Source: Bacillus albus (GTDB lineage: Bacteria; Bacillota; Bacilli; Bacillales; Bacillaceae_G). From it: a DNA stretch of 53,145 nucleotides. The stretch spans positions 1 through 53,145 of the forward strand of contig NZ_MAOE01000092.1 in the NCBI RefSeq assembly GCF_001884185.1. The letters run 5' to 3'. This document shows, in pieces, positions 24,072 through 34,305 of this stretch (positions are counted from its first letter, which is position 1; the number at the start of each line of letters is the position of its first letter). The position numbers were made by a program, and so were the translations under genes. The notes under the pieces were generated by a model. It had not been told where the DNA came from. It saw only the letters and a list, made by a program, of their open reading frames with translations, and ran no database searches.

Positions 24072-25754
24072 TTACGCTAACGCAGCTGCTTGCTCTTGTT
24101 GATCTACAGGAATAACAGCGTCTGTTAATGCTTTTTCTAATTCAGCTGTGTATTTCATTTGTTCTTCTTTGCTCCAGCCTAGTTTCGCAGCCATGTAGTT
24201 GATTACTGCTTCTTTCCACTCGTATACCCAGTGGATATTGAAGAATACAGCGCCTCTGCGGCGTACGAAGAAGTCAACTGGTTTCGCTGTCATTTCGTAA
24301 TCCATTGCGTATACAAGCGGGATTAGAACGTCTAGCGGCATGTTGTATTCTTTCGCTTCTTCTTTATGTTTTTTCGCTAAGTCGAATAGTACGTCTACGT
24401 TAGAACCGTAGAATTTCGCGAATTCTTCTGCTTGTGCTTTCGTTAAACCAGATTTCGTACCTTCTTCTGCTTTTTTCGCAACAAATGCTGGGAATCCGTG
24501 TGAACCACTTACATGTCCACCAGAGATTGGCATATGTTTCGTGTCGCTCTTCGGATATGCACTATGCCCTTCTTTTTGTAGTAAGTTCGTTACGTAGTCT
24601 ACTACCATTTCAGCCATTTTGCGGTATCCAGTTAATTTACCACCTGCGATTGTAATTAAACCAGATTCAGAAGTCCAAATTTCGTCTTTACGAGAAATTT
24701 CAGATGCACTCTTACCTTCTTCGTAAATTAATGGACGAACACCAGCCCAGCTTGATTCGATGTCCTTTTCCGTAATTTTTACGCTTGGGAACATGTAGTT
24801 AATCGCATTAATGATGTATGTGCGATCTTCTGTTGTCATTTGTGGTACAGCTGCGTCTTTATCGTAGAACGTATCTGTTGTACCTACATAAGTTTTTCCG
24901 CCGCGAGGAATCGCGAATACCATACGTTTATCTGGTGTATCGAAGTAAATCGCTTGGCCTAATGGGAAACGTTTTTGGTCAATTACTAAGTGAACACCTT
25001 TTGATAACTGAAGTACTTTTCCTTTTTTCGAGTTATCTTTTTCACGAAGTGTATCTACCCAAGGACCAGCTGCGTTTACAATTTTCTTACCGTAAACTTC
25101 ATATACTTCACCGTCTAGTAAATCGATTACACGTACACCACATACTTTTCCATCTTTATATAAGAAACCGTCTACTTTTGCGTAGTTAACAGCTTTTGCA
25201 CCGTGTTCAATTGCTTCTTTCATTACTTCAATTGTAAGACGCGCATCGTCTGTACGATATTCTACGTAGTAACCGCCGCCTTTTAATCCATCTTGTTTTA
25301 CAAGAGGCTCTTTCTTCAGCGTTTCTTCACGGTTAAACATTTTTCTGCGCTCGCTTCGTTTTACACCTGCTAAGAAGTCGTATACACGAAGACCAATTGA
25401 TGTACTGAATGATCCGAACGTACCGCCTGTATGGAACGGAAGTAACATCCACTCTGGTGTTGTTACATGGGGACCGTTCTCATATACGATCGCACGCTCT
25501 TTACCCACCTCTGCTACCATTTTCACTTCAAGTTGTTTTAAATAACGTAGACCACCGTGTACAAGTTTCGTTGAACGACTTGATGTACCTGCTGCAAAGT
25601 CCTGCATTTCAAACACAATTGTTGATAACCCGCGTGTTGCTCCATCTAATGCAATACCAGAACCAGTAATACCTCCACCAATTACGATCACATCTAATTC
25701 TTGTTTATTTACTCCGTTTAATACGTCTTTACGTTGTTTACTTGAAAATTTCAT
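24072..25754 (-). CDS. glpD: Aerobic glycerol-3-phosphate dehydrogenase
   Basis: 560 residues from the ATG at 25754 after AAAGGGAGGAATTACC. FAD-binding Rossmann motif DVIVIGGGITGSGIALDGATRG at about 18-39 (family DAO), then GTSSRSTKLVHGGLRYLK and the GAVFFNIHWVYEW region near the C-terminus. It oxidises glycerol 3-phosphate to dihydroxyacetone phosphate and feeds electrons to quinone at the membrane. Fourth of glpP-glpF-glpK-glpD, with its own promoter and leader terminator. A partial copy of its 3' end lies downstream at 23430-23489. Confidence 0.96.
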   Translation of the reverse strand: MKFSSKQRKDVLNGVNKQELDVIVIGGGITGSGIALDGATRGLSTIVFEMQDFAAGTSSRSTKLVHGGLRYLKQLEVKMVAEVGKERAIVYENGPHVTTPEWMLLPFHTGGTFGSFSTSIGLRVYDFLAGVKRSERRKMFNREETLKKEPLVKQDGLKGGGYYVEYRTDDARLTIEVMKEAIEHGAKAVNYAKVDGFLYKDGKVCGVRVIDLLDGEVYEVYGKKIVNAAGPWVDTLREKDNSKKGKVLQLSKGVHLVIDQKRFPLGQAIYFDTPDKRMVFAIPRGGKTYVGTTDTFYDKDAAVPQMTTEDRTYIINAINYMFPSVKITEKDIESSWAGVRPLIYEEGKSASEISRKDEIWTSESGLITIAGGKLTGYRKMAEMVVDYVTNLLQKEGHSAYPKSDTKHMPISGGHVSGSHGFPAFVAKKAEEGTKSGLTKAQAEEFAKFYGSNVDVLFDLAKKHKEEAKEYNMPLDVLIPLVYAMDYEMTAKPVDFFVRRRGAVFFNIHWVYEWKEAVINYMAAKLGWSKEEQMKYTAELEKALTDAVIPVDQQEQAAALA

Positions 25755-25777
25755 GGTAATTCCTCCCTTTGATAACG

Positions 25778-25837
25778 AAAAAAGAGACCACAAACTCCGC
25801 TATAGATTTCGCCTCTATAGCGTGTTGTGGTCTCTCC
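25778..25837 (-). terminator. glpD leader terminator (GlpP antitermination site)
   Basis: On minus: AGAGACCACAA, then CGCTATAGA and TCTATAGCG arms, TTGTGGTCTCT, then TTTTTTCG, 25 bases before the glpD ATG. Known biology: GlpP with glycerol 3-phosphate permits read-through of such a leader in B. subtilis. The upstream promoter candidate is TTCAAA-17-TATAAT, whose -35 overlaps the end of glpK. Confidence 0.88.
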
Positions 25838-25887
25838 AAATCTCCTACCGAATTATTAACTTGTCACCATTATAACACTGTTTATGA

Positions 25888-27390
<1,503 letters not shown>

Positions 27391-28212
27391 CTATGCTACT
27401 TTTCTACTATTTGTATTGCTTCCACTTTTTTTGCTTGTCATATAAGAGATTGCTAGTACAATCACTGTTGCAATAATTACATAAATAAGTGCTGCATTTT
27501 GTTTTCCTTCAAATACAACTTGATGGAATAATCCTGCAAGTGACCCACCTAAAATTGGACCAACTACTGGAATCCATGCATACTTCCAGTTTGAACCGCC
27601 TTTTCCTGCAATCGGAAGGAAGAAGTGTGCGATACGCGGACCTAAATCACGAGCCGGGTTAATCGCGTATCCTGTTGTTCCACCTAATGATAAACCAATA
27701 CTTACAATTAAGAAACCTACGATAAATGGATTTAAACCATCTGCAAATTTATTTGCTCCAATTGCTAATATACCAAATACTAAAACGAATGTTCCAATCA
27801 TTTCACTTAAAAGGTTTGCAAATGTGTTCGGAATTGCTGGACCTGTTGCAAATACGCCTAACTTTGTTCCTGGATCTTCTGTTTCTTTCCAGTGTGGTAA
27901 GTAGTGTAAATATACGAGAACTGCCCCGATAATTGCCCCAGTCATTTGTGCTGCGATATAACCTGGTACGTCACTCCATGGGAACGCTCCCTTAAATGCT
28001 AGTCCTATCGTTAAAGCCGGATTCAAATGTGCCCCACTAATTGATCCAACTGCGTACGCTGCAACCGCTACTGCTAAGCCCCAGCCCATTGTAATGACAA
28101 TCCAACCAGAATCTTTCGCAAACGATTTCTTTAAACTTACACCAGCACAAACGCCGCCACCAAGTAAGATTAACAACGCAGTCCCTACTAACTCTCCTAA
28201 AAATGCTGACAT
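27391..28212 (-). CDS. glpF: Glycerol uptake facilitator (aquaglyceroporin)
   Basis: 273 residues from the ATG at 28212 after GGAGGGATACT. Six transmembrane helices with the two half-helix NPA boxes, GAHLNPALTIGLAF near 64-77 and GYAINPARDLGPR near 200-212. The Asp after NPAR and the Gly-rich lining mark the glycerol-conducting type. First structural gene of glpFK. Confidence 0.96.
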   Translation of the reverse strand: MSAFLGELVGTALLILLGGGVCAGVSLKKSFAKDSGWIVITMGWGLAVAVAAYAVGSISGAHLNPALTIGLAFKGAFPWSDVPGYIAAQMTGAIIGAVLVYLHYLPHWKETEDPGTKLGVFATGPAIPNTFANLLSEMIGTFVLVFGILAIGANKFADGLNPFIVGFLIVSIGLSLGGTTGYAINPARDLGPRIAHFFLPIAGKGGSNWKYAWIPVVGPILGGSLAGLFHQVVFEGKQNAALIYVIIATVIVLAISYMTSKKSGSNTNSRKVA

Positions 28213-28288
28213 AGTATCCCTCCACAATCAATTTAAACGCTTCCAAATGTGATAGAGGTAAAATGAATGGCCATTCGTTTTTGTCAAA

Positions 28289-28360
28289 AGAAAAAGACCC
28301 ACAGCTTTGCACGCTTCTATATAAATTTATATAGAAACAATGAAATGTGGATCTCTTCTT
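28289..28360 (-). terminator. glpFK leader terminator (GlpP antitermination site)
   Basis: On minus: AAGAGATCCACA, inner TTCTATATAA and TTATATAGAA arms, TGTGGGTCTTTTTC. It lies between the promoter and glpF and parallels the glpD leader, sharing the outer GA(T/C)CCACA and inner TATAG elements. Confidence 0.88.
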
Positions 28361-28390
28361 TTCTCCGTCACGTTTATTAACTTGTCTATA

Positions 28391-28419
28391 ATGTTAACCT
28401 TTCATGAAAGCGGTGTCAA
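28391..28419 (-). promoter_or_regulatory. glpFK promoter with perfect cre box
   Basis: On minus: -35 TTGACA (28419-28414), 17 bases, -10 TAACAT (28396-28391). TGACACCGCTTTCA at 28418-28405 matches the CcpA cre consensus in every fixed position and overlaps the -35 and spacer, so glucose repression is expected. Confidence 0.85.
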
Positions 28420-28440
28420 CAGAATTTTTTCACATTTTCG

Positions 28441-29001
28441 TCACTTTTTTTGGTAATGTTTCCATAGTTCGCGTTTTGATGTCGTAATTGCTGTCGCACC
28501 AGCATGTAACGCTTTCTCTACATCATCCACTGTACGAATAAAACCACCCGCCAAAATCGGTACACCCGTGCGCTCTTTCACTTCAGCGATAATGTCCGTC
28601 ATTGCCCCTGGAAGCACCTCAATATAATCCGGCTTCGTCTTTTCTAACAGGTTGCAACTCTTCTCCATTGCACTAGAATCGATTAAAAAGATACGCTGAA
28701 TTGCCACAACGCCCTTTTGCTTCGCCTTCATAATAACGCTCGCCTTTGTTGAAAGTAACCCGTACGGTCTAAACTCTTGGCATAAATACTCCGTCGCATG
28801 CCCGTCACTTTGTAATCCATGGATCAAATCAACATGTAAAAACACCTTTTTACAATATTGCTTCGCAAGTGACACGACACTCTTCAATTGACCGACATGA
28901 ATATCCAAAATAACGATATACTCATACGAACTATGTAGTAGCTTTTCTAAATCTTTAATTTGCCTCACTGCTGGCAAAATCTTCTGTTCATGAAATTCCA
29001 T
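28441..29001 (-). CDS. glpP: Glycerol-3-phosphate-responsive antiterminator GlpP
   Basis: 186 residues, the family's usual size. Typical TIM-barrel-like motifs: LPAVRQIKDLEKLL, VILDIHVGQL, KKVFLHVDLIHGL, IQRIFLIDSSA, KPDYIEVLPGAM, PILAGGFIRTVDDVEKALHAGATAITTS. It binds glycerol 3-phosphate and acts on the leader RNAs of glpFK and glpD to allow read-through. It is upstream of and collinear with its targets. Confidence 0.95.
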   Translation of the reverse strand: MEFHEQKILPAVRQIKDLEKLLHSSYEYIVILDIHVGQLKSVVSLAKQYCKKVFLHVDLIHGLQSDGHATEYLCQEFRPYGLLSTKASVIMKAKQKGVVAIQRIFLIDSSAMEKSCNLLEKTKPDYIEVLPGAMTDIIAEVKERTGVPILAGGFIRTVDDVEKALHAGATAITTSKRELWKHYQKK

Positions 29002-29089
29002 TCTAAATGTCCCCTTCTTTATGTCATCCTATCCTTTATAGTACACAATTTGAGTGGAAAGAACAGCTAGTGTAGGGAAATTCTTTCTT

Positions 29090-29539
29090 CTATCTATATA
29101 TTTTCTTCAACTTATCAGAAGCCGTGCCAGCTATAACCATTAAGATAAGGGGTAAAAAATTCATTACATACGGCGCATCTGCCACAAGTGTAATGCTCGC
29201 TCCGGCAAACTTATTTAACGTCCATACAACGATTTTTGTAAGAAATAAAAATACGCCCATCATAAAGAGACTATCGAAAAACACCTTCCATTTTGGATGT
29301 GCTAACTGTTTACTATCTTCAATAACTTTCTGCGTCAACTCTTCATCACTCCTTAGCAACTCATCAATCGTAATACCGAACAAATCGCTTAAATGAATAA
29401 TAATTTCAATGCTCGGATAGTTCTTTCCCGTCTCCCACTTTGAAACAGATTGCCTACTTACATGAATTTTTTCAGCTAAATCATGTTGCGACCAATTTCG
29501 TTTTTCTCGTTCTTGTTTTAAGCGTTCACTAAAAATCAT
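29090..29539 (-). CDS. XRE-family regulator with C-terminal membrane segments
   Basis: 149 residues. Helix-turn-helix at 1-65 (FSERLKQEREKRNWSQHDLAEKIHVSRQSVSKWETGKNYPS). A linker and two hydrophobic segments follow (FFDSLFMMGVFLFLTKIVVWTL, APYVMNFLPLILMVIAG). Membrane-tethered XRE proteins are common in Firmicutes; the target and signal are unknown. Monocistronic. Confidence 0.86.
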   Translation of the reverse strand: MIFSERLKQEREKRNWSQHDLAEKIHVSRQSVSKWETGKNYPSIEIIIHLSDLFGITIDELLRSDEELTQKVIEDSKQLAHPKWKVFFDSLFMMGVFLFLTKIVVWTLNKFAGASITLVADAPYVMNFLPLILMVIAGTASDKLKKIYR

Positions 29540-29721
29540 ACTGTGTTTATTACCTCTCTACGTCTAGTATGGGCAAATAACTGGTGAAGAGTAAAGCGAG
29601 TTGTCGTTGCGTAGGTGGTGCAACTTGTACGTTACAGGTTGTCATGGGGCTATGTAGTGTTTCAATTTTATATATTTTTCTTCTATAATAATTTCCCGAA
29701 CAATAATTGTACTTCTTAACA

Positions 29722-29822
29722 TTGTCGTTTTGTGTCGGTAAGTCGATATCTCATATCAAATCGTTGATATATTTCAAGTTGTGTTCGATATATTTGAAAA
29801 ATCGTCGATATATTTCAAGAAA
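29722..29822 (+). repeat. Dispersed intergenic repeat, copy 2
   Basis: Begins TTGTCGTTTTGTGTCGGTAA, then GTCGATAT, then CGATATATTTGAAAAATCG-type units, the same order as the minus-strand reading of 16890-16752. It lies in a 450-base gap with no other gene except the remnant beside it. Confidence 0.7.
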
Positions 29823-29823
29823 T

Positions 29824-29854
29824 AAAAAAGTGGATAACGATACGTTATCCACTC
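29824..29854 (-). terminator. Minus-strand terminator-like hairpin beside repeat copy 2
   Basis: AGTGGATAAC, GATAC or GTATC loop, GTTATCCACT, then six T on minus. Confidence 0.7.
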
Positions 29855-29862
29855 TGCTCTAA

Positions 29863-29919
29863 TTATAATAAAACCGAATCCTTATCATTCAAATCGTTTT
29901 GTTGATTTCTCAACTTATA
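29863..29919 (-). pseudogene. Remnant of a YhaL-like C-terminus
   Basis: The reading frame gives YKLRNQQNDLNDKDSVLL and a stop, resembling the end of the YhaL-like protein at 33085 (EKRNQDSDKDSVLL). A stop precedes it in frame and there is no start codon. It is a gene tail without its body. Confidence 0.5.
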
Positions 29920-29971
29920 CTAACCTGGATAGCACCAGGGAAATTAATGAAGAAATACAATTAGAACGAAC

Positions 29972-30006
29972 AAAAAACCCTGTAAAATTTATTACAGAGT
30001 TTTTTA
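29972..30006 (-). terminator. Terminator of the 30015 lipoprotein gene
   Basis: AACTCTGTAA, loop, TTACAGGGTT, then T-run on minus. Confidence 0.85.
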
Positions 30007-30014
30007 CCAATTAT

Positions 30015-31088
30015 TTATTGTCTCGCATAACGAATATGAACGTTATCGTCCATATGATAAATTTGTAATGTGTTTCCATCATAGTTTTGTAATTTATACA
30101 TCATACTATCATTTGTTAACTTTACTTCTTGACCGTCTTTAACTGCCTTTGTTACTTTTAAAGATAACTGGAATGACGGAACATCTACCGCATATGTTCC
30201 TGTTAAGTAGTTATCTTTATTCGGATAAGAACCATTCGCATAGGACTCAAATGTTTTATCCCCTTTTAGTACTAACGTAGTTTTTATGCCACTACCGTAA
30301 TCAATACCCCAATTACCAATAATTTCAGTACCATCTTTGATGTTCTTCTCCATGTTTCCATAATTAATTCCTAACTCTTCACTTGTACCAGCTGTACCTG
30401 CAAATATTCCCGTTTTAGCTTGGCTTTTATCTGTTTGAGCCTGACTACCAGTAGTTGGGTTTGTCGGTGTAGAAGTACTTGTTGTACTAGTTGATTTTTC
30501 TGTGGCTGTATCACCTTTTATTTCGGATCTTAACTTGTCGAATGTAGGTTTCCAAATACGTTTTGCTTCCTCTAGTTTTGTATTTGCTTTATTTAAGATT
30601 TCCTTATCAGTCTCTAAGCTGAAGCCTTTATCGTTGAATAACTTCTCTATCTCACCGAATGTTTCTCTTAGTTTACCTGTCGCTCTTTCAATCTCTTTTT
30701 GGTCTTCTTTATGTTTTGGCGGTGCGTAAATCTTCTCTATCTTATCAAATACTTTATAGATGTCTTTAATACTATCTAATACCTCAGCTTTTGATTTACT
30801 TCCATTTCTCAAATCTTTTACAGAGGCATCATAGTAATCAAATCGTCTTAACATATCCTGTTCAATATCTAATAAATATTGTGCATAATCTTCATCTAAA
30901 ACTCGAACCTTTTGAACATCTTTACTTTCTTCTTTCGAATTCGTTGATTTTTCTTTCGTTTCAGCAGCCTTAGATTTACTTGTTTCTTCTGTCTTTTCCT
31001 CTTTATTTGCCGAATCTTTTACTGTAACACAGCCACTTAATAATATAGCAACTGGAACTGCAGCAGCTATTAGTTTTTTTACTTTCAT
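30015..31088 (-). CDS. Lipoprotein, DUF3994-like
   Basis: 357 residues. Lipoprotein signal peptide with lipobox LLSGC (Cys20). Then a Lys/Glu/Ser-rich linker (25-60), a helical region (60-185) with repeated charged heptads, a Thr/Ser/Pro linker (about 190-220), and a C-terminal domain (about 235-357) with IGNWGIDYGSGIKTTLVLKGDKTF and YLTGTYAVDVPSFQL. That last domain is what I recall as DUF3994 of B. cereus lipoproteins. It is 28 bases downstream of a related lipoprotein gene. Function unknown. Confidence 0.82.
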   Translation of the reverse strand: MKVKKLIAAAVPVAILLSGCVTVKDSANKEEKTEETSKSKAAETKEKSTNSKEESKDVQKVRVLDEDYAQYLLDIEQDMLRRFDYYDASVKDLRNGSKSKAEVLDSIKDIYKVFDKIEKIYAPPKHKEDQKEIERATGKLRETFGEIEKLFNDKGFSLETDKEILNKANTKLEEAKRIWKPTFDKLRSEIKGDTATEKSTSTTSTSTPTNPTTGSQAQTDKSQAKTGIFAGTAGTSEELGINYGNMEKNIKDGTEIIGNWGIDYGSGIKTTLVLKGDKTFESYANGSYPNKDNYLTGTYAVDVPSFQLSLKVTKAVKDGQEVKLTNDSMMYKLQNYDGNTLQIYHMDDNVHIRYARQ

Positions 31089-31116
31089 ACCTCATACCCC
31101 TTTAAGTCATTTATTC

Positions 31117-31782
31117 TTAGTTGGTTTTGCTACCGATGCTCTTCGCTGCTTCTTCAAACAGTTTTGAGCCTTCTTGTGCTTTACTTAATGATTGATGCAT
31201 TTTACTCTCATCTTCTTGGTCTAATGCATCAAAGAGAAGTTGGAAACAATCCGCATACAGTTCCATTGATTGCTTTATCTTCGCTTGTTCTCCCTGTAAT
31301 TCAGGAGGCGCTTGTAGATTCTTCAGTTTCGTTGCAGTTGCCTTCGCTCCACCTAAACTCAGTTGTACTTCACTTTTCTTTTGTTTGTATGATTTCACAT
31401 CTGAATCTGCTATTCCTTCAATTAATTTCATCGTATCTTCAATTTGAGTAGCACTGTTTATAATATCTGCCTTGTACCTTTCAACATCTGAACCCGTTAC
31501 CTTACCAGTTGAAGAATTAGAAGCTGTTGAATTATTCGAGGAAGAACTTTGTTGACTACTTGATGAACTACTATTTGTATCTTCACCTTTCGCTACAGAT
31601 AAACTATCCTCTTTCTTGCTATCAGTTGACTTGCTCTCATTTTCAGTAGCCTTACTCTCTTTCTCTACCTTTTGCGTTTCCTCTTTCTTCGGTTCAGCTT
31701 TCTTACCATCCGTTTCAATTGTAATACAACCACTCAATAACATAACTGGTAACGCTAAACTTACTAATTTCTTTGCTTTCAT
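31117..31782 (-). CDS. Lipoprotein, paralogue of the 30015 product
   Basis: 221 residues from the ATG at 31782 after AAAGGGGTATTAGTAATC. Lipobox LLSGC (Cys19) with the same frame of residues as its neighbour (KKLVSLALPVMLLSGCIT against KKLIAAAVPVAILLSGCVT). A Ser/Asn/Lys low-complexity linker (25-110) precedes a four-helix-like domain (115-221) with LQAPPELQGEQ, paralleling IYAPPKHKEDQ in the other. The pair probably arose by duplication, only the neighbour having the extra C-terminal domain. Confidence 0.82.
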   Translation of the reverse strand: MKAKKLVSLALPVMLLSGCITIETDGKKAEPKKEETQKVEKESKATENESKSTDSKKEDSLSVAKGEDTNSSSSSSQQSSSSNNSTASNSSTGKVTGSDVERYKADIINSATQIEDTMKLIEGIADSDVKSYKQKKSEVQLSLGGAKATATKLKNLQAPPELQGEQAKIKQSMELYADCFQLLFDALDQEDESKMHQSLSKAQEGSKLFEEAAKSIGSKTN

Positions 31783-32002
31783 GATTACTAATACCCCTTT
31801 ATTTGTAAAATATAGTGCAAACAAGTTAATATACTTAACTAATAAATTTCCCCCGAATAATTTATTAGAAGCTAACATTCATAGGTTTCCTGTATATTCA
31901 TAATCTTTCCATATATATCATTTTACAGAGAATTACATATTTGGTCAAAGGGATTTATGTAATATTTAAAGGGAACTTTACTAAACGAAAAGAACTTTTA
32001 AT

Positions 32003-32041
32003 CACAAAGAAAAGAAGCTAACAATACATTGTTAACTTCTC
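32003..32041 (-). terminator. Terminator of the DUF2935 gene
   Basis: AGAAGTTAACAAT, GT or AC loop, ATTGTTAGCTTCT, then TTTTC on minus. Confidence 0.78.
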
Positions 32042-32074
32042 AGCTGAAAATAAAATATTATCTTTCTTTATCTT

Positions 32075-32926
32075 CTAATATCTAGGTTGTGATTGAAGAT
32101 TGGTAAGGTGAACATCATACATATCAATGATTTCAAGAAACCTATCAGCTTCACGGAAAACATGGTCTGCTAATAATGGATGGATGATACTCTTTATTTT
32201 ACATTGCTCAATTAAATCACGTGCTGTTTTCTTAAAATCCCGAAGAGATGTAACCGACACACGATTTTGATCTAAAAATTGATCTAAAAGAGGGACTGTT
32301 TGAGATTGTGGCTTCATAGATTCTAAGTCAATTGCTTGATACATTAATGCATCAAAATCATTGCTAAAATTCCGTGCTGTATCTACAAGCTTTCTTTCTG
32401 ATGGATCAAGGAGGTGACCAATAAATTTAGCATGGTCTGCCATAATCCGTAAAAAGAAAACATTTTCTTTAATGATAGCATCAGGAAGAGCATCTAATTT
32501 CCCTTCATTTAATTCCATTAAACGTTTTCTAAAATAATCAGCTTCCCTACTCGTATGGTCAACTAACAGTGGAAAGTTATTTTGTCCTGGCAATTTACAT
32601 GTGAGAATCAACCCTAAAATTTTTCGTTTAAATCCCCAAATATTAGTTGCGGCTTGTTGTACTTCTGCATTAAATCTTTTGATTTGCTCAGGATCTGTTT
32701 CATTTGTATAGGAATGCGCTATTTGTTCAATATGTTCAAACAATCGATAAAATTGATTCGCCTCTTCAATTAGTTGCGTATCCTCGCATCTAAACCCAAG
32801 GCGAAGAAAAAGAGAATGCTCCTTCATGATTCTAGACCAAAAACGAATTTCATTTAATGAACGCTCAACAAACATTACAGATGTAACACCTGTATCCGGA
32901 TGTAATGATGTTTCATCCCTATGCAT
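32075..32926 (-). CDS. DUF2935 family protein
   Basis: 283 residues. Two similar four-helix halves: FVERSLNEIRFWSRIMKEHSLFLRLGF with LLVDHTSREADYFRKRL (25-150), and ENVFFLRIMADHAKFIGHLLDPSE with LLADHVFREADRFLEII (165-272). The repeated E/H positions (EH, DHxxREAD) suggest a buried metal site, as in structures of this family. ATG after GGGGGGATTAAC. Role unknown. Confidence 0.88.
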   Translation of the reverse strand: MHRDETSLHPDTGVTSVMFVERSLNEIRFWSRIMKEHSLFLRLGFRCEDTQLIEEANQFYRLFEHIEQIAHSYTNETDPEQIKRFNAEVQQAATNIWGFKRKILGLILTCKLPGQNNFPLLVDHTSREADYFRKRLMELNEGKLDALPDAIIKENVFFLRIMADHAKFIGHLLDPSERKLVDTARNFSNDFDALMYQAIDLESMKPQSQTVPLLDQFLDQNRVSVTSLRDFKKTARDLIEQCKIKSIIHPLLADHVFREADRFLEIIDMYDVHLTNLQSQPRY

Positions 32927-33025
32927 TGTTAATCCCCCCCAGTAAATAACACGCTAGTTCCATTCTTATGAGGAAACATATATATAAATGCCACCAATGA
33001 ATTTCGTATACATGCTTCCCAAAAA

Positions 33026-33076
33026 GAAAAAGACTACCACCTAAATGTAAAGTTCTACTAGATGGTAGTCTTTCAA
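33026..33076 (-). terminator. Terminator of the YhaL-like gene
   Basis: AAAGACTACCA and TGGTAGTCTTT arms around a long A/T loop with inner pairing; T-rich on minus. Confidence 0.82.
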
Positions 33077-33084
33077 AATTTCTA

Positions 33085-33285
33085 TTAAAGCAATACCGAA
33101 TCTTTATCACTATCCTGATTACGTTTCTCTCGCTCTTCTGCTAAACGCTTCATATATACTTCACCTTCTTTTTCGATAAACTCATTATCCATCTCTTGCT
33201 CTTTTTTCGAAGTATATAAAACCATGTAGCCACTTAATACGATTCCAACGATTACAAGATACACCCACCATGGTAAAGTTTCCAC
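33085..33285 (-). CDS. yhaL: Sporulation protein, YhaL-like
   Basis: 66 residues, GTG start at 33285 after AAAGGAATGAAGTACA. One N-terminal transmembrane helix (LPWWVYLVIVGIVLSGYMVLY) and a charged tail (KRLAEEREKRNQDSDKDSVLL), the YhaL layout. B. subtilis yhaL is a mother-cell sporulation gene; precise role unknown. Its last residues recur in a remnant at 29863. Confidence 0.8.
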   Translation of the reverse strand: METLPWWVYLVIVGIVLSGYMVLYTSKKEQEMDNEFIEKEGEVYMKRLAEEREKRNQDSDKDSVLL

Positions 33286-33361
33286 TGTACTTCATTCCTT
33301 TCCTTAGACAAGCCTTATTAGTTTCACTGTATGAGGAAAGAGGTGGATTTATGCTTAAAAT

Positions 33362-34237
33362 TTATTGCGGATTCTTCGCGAAGAACGCTTGTACATATTT
33401 CATAAATTCGATTGGTTCCTGACGAAACGGTGCATGGTATCCCTTTTCAATGATATGGAACGTACTATTCGCAAATAGCTGATGATACAGTTCACCATTT
33501 TTCCAAGAAACGCTCTTATCATGTCGTCCCCATATAATTAAAGTCGGAACCTTGATTTTATCGGCTTCCATCGCGATGCGGCGATCTCTCATTTTCGTCA
33601 GCTGATCATAATGCCCCTTATCATCACGACTATTTTTCACCGCACTTTTATTATAATCCGTAATCTCAGTTACCGTTTGAAGATCGGTTGATAGCGGCGG
33701 CACTTTATAACTTTCTTTTTGCTGGAAAGACTCTATCCCTGTAGAATCCGCTAAAATGAGATGGGTTACTGCGTCAGGATATAAATACGCTAAATTGAGG
33801 GACATCTCTCCGCCCATTGAATGACCGAGCACCGCAAACTGATCGTATCCGAGCTTCTTCATTAACTTATAATATAAATTCACTTGCGCAGGAAACGAAT
33901 ACTCGAAATCAATTGGCTTAGAAGAACGTCCAAACCCTAAAATATCAACCGCAATAATCGTATGATCTCGCGCCAGTTCCGGATAAATATCACTAAACCC
34001 ATCAGAAGAACCACCAAAACCGTGCAGCATAAGTAAAGGAGGCTTCCCCTCACCAATTTTCTTAAAATAAATCGTCTGCCCGTCAATCTGCGCCATACTC
34101 TCTTTCGTATTCAGCTTCATCATAACAGTATCTTTCACTTCTCCAACCTTCGCAATTGGCTTATCAACGAAGTTACATACGATAAGCAAAATGAGCACAA
34201 TACCGCTAATCATATAAAACTTAAACCGTTTCAACAT
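33362..34237 (-). CDS. Membrane-anchored alpha/beta hydrolase
   Basis: 291 residues. An N-terminal transmembrane anchor (FYMISGIVLILLIVCNFV) precedes an alpha/beta hydrolase fold: oxyanion loop LLMLHGFGGSSDGF, nucleophile elbow GHSMGGE (Ser near 142), acid in LIIWGRHDKS, and base His in KGYHAPFRQEP. It probably acts outside the membrane or at its surface on an ester or amide; substrate unknown. Two matching palindromes in its promoter region indicate dedicated regulation. Confidence 0.88.
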   Translation of the reverse strand: MLKRFKFYMISGIVLILLIVCNFVDKPIAKVGEVKDTVMMKLNTKESMAQIDGQTIYFKKIGEGKPPLLMLHGFGGSSDGFSDIYPELARDHTIIAVDILGFGRSSKPIDFEYSFPAQVNLYYKLMKKLGYDQFAVLGHSMGGEMSLNLAYLYPDAVTHLILADSTGIESFQQKESYKVPPLSTDLQTVTEITDYNKSAVKNSRDDKGHYDQLTKMRDRRIAMEADKIKVPTLIIWGRHDKSVSWKNGELYHQLFANSTFHIIEKGYHAPFRQEPIEFMKYVQAFFAKNPQ

Positions 34238-34305
34238 TCCCGTCTCCTTTCTCTTGTTGCTATTCTAAGTTTTTACATTATTTGGTTGTTTTATAATTAA
34301 TTTTA

